Assembly: GCA_003164755.1 (NCBI GenBank)
Contig: PLUB01000057.1
Span: 1-64,000 of the forward strand
Source: Methanosarcina sp.
GTDB taxonomy: Archaea; Halobacteriota; Methanosarcinia; Methanosarcinales; Methanosarcinaceae
Length of the DNA stretch: 64,000 nt
Direction of reading: 5' to 3'
Shown here: positions 61,179-64,000 of the stretch, piece after piece
Numbering within the stretch: the stretch's first letter is position 1
Layout of the letters: the number at the start of each line of letters is the position of its first letter
Notes under the pieces: generated by a model
The model's input: the letters and a program-made list of their open reading frames with translations, nothing else
What the model was told of the DNA's origin: nothing
Databases searched by the model: none
Made by a program: the position numbers and the translations under genes

Positions 61179-63158
61179 ATGAGTGGGATCAAGCTTGGAG
61201 CAGACTCGTTTTCAACATATGAAGAAGGAATAAAGAGAGAATGGGTTACAGGAAACGGACTCGGAGGATATGCTTCCTCCACAGTTATTGGGGTGGGAAC
61301 GAGGACTTACCACGGACTACTTGTAGCAGCTCCAGAAAATTTACCAGGAAGGTTTTTGCTCCTCTCATCCCTTGATGAAGAAGTTTCTTCCAATAAAGAA
61401 ATTTATCGACTTGCAACTCATAAATATGAGGATACTATTTTTCCAACGGGCTTCAATTATCTTTCCAAATTCATTCTTGCCCCATTTCCACTCTGGGTTT
61501 ATCATTCAGACATTTTTACCGTAAAAAAAAAGGTATCCATGATTCATGACAGTAATACAACCTGTATTCTCTATGATATAAATTCCCGAAAAGAGGGAGC
61601 TTTGCTAAGAATTTTTCCTCTGGTAAACTCTAGAAATTTCCATTGCACTACCAGTTCGGGAGACATCGCCTTTTCCCAGAAAGCTGATTCGACAGGAGTG
61701 AAACTAGAAAGTTCTAAAGGTTTTACTTTATCGCTATCATCCAATCTTCAGTATCACCCTGATCCTAAGTGGTACTACAATTTTGTTTACGACGATGAAA
61801 AACAACGAAAATGCAACTTCCAGGAAGATAATTTCAATCCCGGCTATTTTGAAAGCAAAATAAAAATGGGAACTTCACGATTTTTTATTGCTGCTTCAAC
61901 CGGGGATATTTCCTTTTTTACTCTCGATAAAGTTGATGAACTTTATAGTAGAGAAACGCATCGACATAAGCTTCTCACATTTAATTCAAAACTTAATGAA
62001 ACCTTTGCCCTCAAGCTTTTGAGGGCAACTGACTCTTTTATAATAAAAAAAACTTCATCAGGTGAGAGTACAGTGATTGCAGGATATCACTGGTACTCTG
62101 ATTGGGGGCGAGATACCATGATTTCTCTGCCTGGTCTGCTTTTAATTCCTCACCGCTTCGATGAGGCCAAGTACATTCTCCAAAATTTTTCCAGACATTG
62201 TAGAAAAGGCTTGATCCCGAACGCTTTCCGGAATCTTGGAGGAGAACCAATCTACAATACAGTGGATGCTTCTCTCTGGTTTATTCATGCAGTTGGACGC
62301 TATTTCGAATATACAAAGGATCTCCTGCTTCTAGCAGATCTCTGGAATACCATGGATAGTATCATTGATAATTACCTTAAAGGCACAGACTTTGGAATTG
62401 GCATGGATTCTGATTATCTTATCCGTCAAGGGCCTCAACTAACCTGGATGGATGCCAAAATCGGAGAACTGGCAGTAACCCCAAGAGCAGGCAAAACCTG
62501 TGAAATCAATGCCCTTTGGTATAATGCCCTGAAAACAGCTTCCAATCTGGGAACTCTTCTCGGCAAAGAGATTTCTTCTTATGAGGCTCTTGCAGCTGGG
62601 GTAGCTTCGAACTTTGAAGATCTTTTCTGGAACTTGGAAACTAACTGCCTCTTTGACCTCGTATATAAGAACGAAGGAGGAAAGCAGGTTAAAGATCCTG
62701 CTATCCGGCCTAATCAGATATTTGCTGTAGCGCTCCCTTACACTATGCTTTCTCCTGAGAAAGAAAAAGCTATTGTGGACAGAGTCGAAAAAGATCTATT
62801 GACCCCCTTTGGGCTCAGAACGCTTTCTAGTGACCATCCATCTTATGTAGGACACTATAACGGAGATTCCGTAACTAGAGATACAGCCTACCACAATGGA
62901 ACCGTATGGCCTTGGCTCCTAGGTGCCTATGTGAAAGCCTATAGGAAAGTACACAATTATTCAAAAAATAGTTTCACAGAGATGCGGACTCTTCTAAAGG
63001 GATTTGAGATCCACCTTGAAATCGCAGGCATCGGCACAATTTCCGAGGTTTTTGACGGGGACTATCCTTACTCTCCAGGTGGCTGCATTTCCCAAGCCTG
63101 GAGTGTCGCAGAGATTTTAAGGGCATATGTAGAGGATGTACTTGGGATCAAACCTTGA
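61179..63158 (+). CDS. Archaeal glycogen debranching enzyme (amylo-alpha-1,6-glucosidase)
   Basis: A 659-residue enzyme of glycogen breakdown. The N-terminal domain (residues 15-250) has REWVTGNGLGGYASSTVIG and RTYHGLLVAA. The C-terminal (alpha/alpha)6 barrel has WYSDWGRDTMISLPGL, LTWMDAKIGELAVTPRAGK, EINALWYNAL and DTAYHNGTVWPWLLGAY, which carry the catalytic acids. The real start is the ATG at 61179 (MSGIKLGADSFSTYEEG). The frame is open about 64 codons further upstream, but that part is MITE and spacer DNA. No clear ribosome-binding site is seen, so a leaderless message is possible. Confidence 0.92.
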   Translation: MSGIKLGADSFSTYEEGIKREWVTGNGLGGYASSTVIGVGTRTYHGLLVAAPENLPGRFLLLSSLDEEVSSNKEIYRLATHKYEDTIFPTGFNYLSKFILAPFPLWVYHSDIFTVKKKVSMIHDSNTTCILYDINSRKEGALLRIFPLVNSRNFHCTTSSGDIAFSQKADSTGVKLESSKGFTLSLSSNLQYHPDPKWYYNFVYDDEKQRKCNFQEDNFNPGYFESKIKMGTSRFFIAASTGDISFFTLDKVDELYSRETHRHKLLTFNSKLNETFALKLLRATDSFIIKKTSSGESTVIAGYHWYSDWGRDTMISLPGLLLIPHRFDEAKYILQNFSRHCRKGLIPNAFRNLGGEPIYNTVDASLWFIHAVGRYFEYTKDLLLLADLWNTMDSIIDNYLKGTDFGIGMDSDYLIRQGPQLTWMDAKIGELAVTPRAGKTCEINALWYNALKTASNLGTLLGKEISSYEALAAGVASNFEDLFWNLETNCLFDLVYKNEGGKQVKDPAIRPNQIFAVALPYTMLSPEKEKAIVDRVEKDLLTPFGLRTLSSDHPSYVGHYNGDSVTRDTAYHNGTVWPWLLGAYVKAYRKVHNYSKNSFTEMRTLLKGFEIHLEIAGIGTISEVFDGDYPYSPGGCISQAWSVAEILRAYVEDVLGIKP

Positions 63159-63815
63159 AAGCTGAATTAGGATTAATGTTCCTTATTTTTAAAATTTAAA
63201 TACTGAGTATTACGGAAAAAGCAAACATTTAACGGCTTAAGTAAGGTCTCTATAATCCCATAAAAAGGCAACTTGACTATAATCTCCCGAATGCAGCCAG
63301 AGGATCGAAAAAATAAGCAGATCTTCCAAAGCAGCAAATATTTAATTGTTATCCTATTTTTCAAACCCGTTCTCAGATATTATTGTAAAAAGATTGACTG
63401 GTGAAGGAGGAGCAAATTCGAAATAACCAATTAGTGAGCTGAAGGTGAGTTAAAGTAAGTTACAGAAAGTGAGTTGTGAAAATAAGCTATCGGAAATGAG
63501 CCCTAGTAATCAAGGTCATGTATCCACTTTGTTGATCAAAATTAAAAAAGTACATTTCAATGTTTGGAAAAAATAGACCGAAATCTTGTGCTCATAGTCT
63601 TCAATAACTAATCTCCAAAACCATAATTTAGGAAATTACAAACTTGTAATTTTTTTATTCCAGAGTTCCGAAGCAAAGACTATTTAACAGCTATATTTAT
63701 ATATTACTCTAATCTCGTATTTCTCAGCATATTCGTAATCTTACTGCTTTGAAATGGATATAATACCCTATAAAGTAGTCTAAATTCATCCGTCTTAACC
63801 AACATTATAGAGGAG
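63159..63815. other. Spacer with the promoter of the last gene
   Basis: No gene is supported. TATA-like boxes lie near 63694-63705 (TATATTTATATAT) and 63760-63775 (CCTATAAAGTAG), the latter about 50 bases before the manC-like start. Confidence 0.4.
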
Positions 63816-64000
63816 ATGGTAGGCATAAATTCAATAATTCTCGCAGGTGGCTCAGGTGTGCGACTTTGGCCTCTCAGCAGGGAAACGTATCCCAAACAAT
63901 TTTTAAAATTTGGTAAATTTTCTCTTTTCCAGGAGACTGTGCTTCGCTGTCTTGAAATTTCCGATGTCTCTGAAATTTTTGTTGTGACCAATAAAGACCA
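63816..64000 (+). CDS. manC: Mannose-1-phosphate guanylyltransferase, 5' part
   Basis: Runs off the window after 61 codons. It starts MVGINSIILAGGSGVRLWPL with the nucleotidyltransferase signature GGSG-x-RLWPLSR and the following YPKQF, typical of GDP-mannose pyrophosphorylase of the ManC/AlgA type. This makes GDP-mannose for glycans. AGAGGAG lies directly against the ATG at 63816, unusually close. A C-terminal isomerase domain cannot be judged. Confidence 0.88.
   Translation, partial: MVGINSIILAGGSGVRLWPLSRETYPKQFLKFGKFSLFQETVLRCLEISDVSEIFVVTNKD

Overview
The window reads as a chromosomal segment of a Methanosarcina-like archaeon (Euryarchaeota). Archaeal markers include a Cdc48/VAT ATPase in an operon with an HSR1-type regulator and Hsp20 proteins, archaeal NAC, an archaeal-type uS15 protein, the archaeal riboflavin-pathway reductase, an elongator tRNA-Met with a bulge-helix-bulge intron, and Shine-Dalgarno sites of the GGAG/GAGGTGAT type. 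AT-rich spacers, secreted TPR/pentapeptide proteins and many decayed insertion sequences also fit large Methanosarcina genomes. The species cannot be named from the sequence alone.

Layout. 1-12.7 kb is mostly decayed: a galT pseudogene, a tyrosine-recombinase pseudogene, surface-protein genes, two IS5-family corpses and an IS200 tnpA corpse. 12.8-21.2 kb is a housekeeping block: queD/queE (deazapurine pathway towards archaeosine), a small basic 57-residue protein, then the minus-strand run amidohydrolase - UspA - CBS protein - riboflavin reductase, and rpsO on the plus strand. 22.1-28.0 kb is an intact, unusual plus-strand cluster: acyl carrier protein, AMP-ligase, WbpG-like PP-loop enzyme, NadE-like PP-loop enzyme, DUF362 Fe-S protein, hexapeptide acyltransferase. 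28.2-40.7 kb is a second accessory zone: duplicated and inverted gene fragments, a DUF302 gene, a tandem pair of highly structured elements, a second integrase fragment joined to a terminase-small-subunit-like gene, a chimeric pentapeptide/TPR/beta-helix protein and a large TPR pseudogene. 41-50.3 kb is core again: the proteostasis operon hsr1-cdc48-hsp20-hsp20, and proA-proB-proC. 50.4-57.4 kb holds IS256, IS200, histidine-kinase, DUF499-like and MFS remnants plus a PKD protein. 57.9-64 kb has tRNA-Met, NAC, a HesB/IscA protein, a nuclease-like protein, glycogen debranching enzyme and the start of a mannose-1-phosphate guanylyltransferase.

How it works together. The core genes form short same-strand operons with visible ribosome-binding sites: heat-shock control, proline synthesis, riboflavin, deazapurine. 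The accessory zones were built by transposition (four IS5-family remnants and a family of about 97-bp MITEs sharing their ends), by recombination between repeats, and by capture of more GC-rich, bacterial-looking segments. The best candidates for undescribed biology are the ACP/double-PP-loop cluster at 22.2-28.0 kb and the tandem three-way-junction element at 31.8-32.1 kb, where two diverged copies keep the same fold through compensatory changes.
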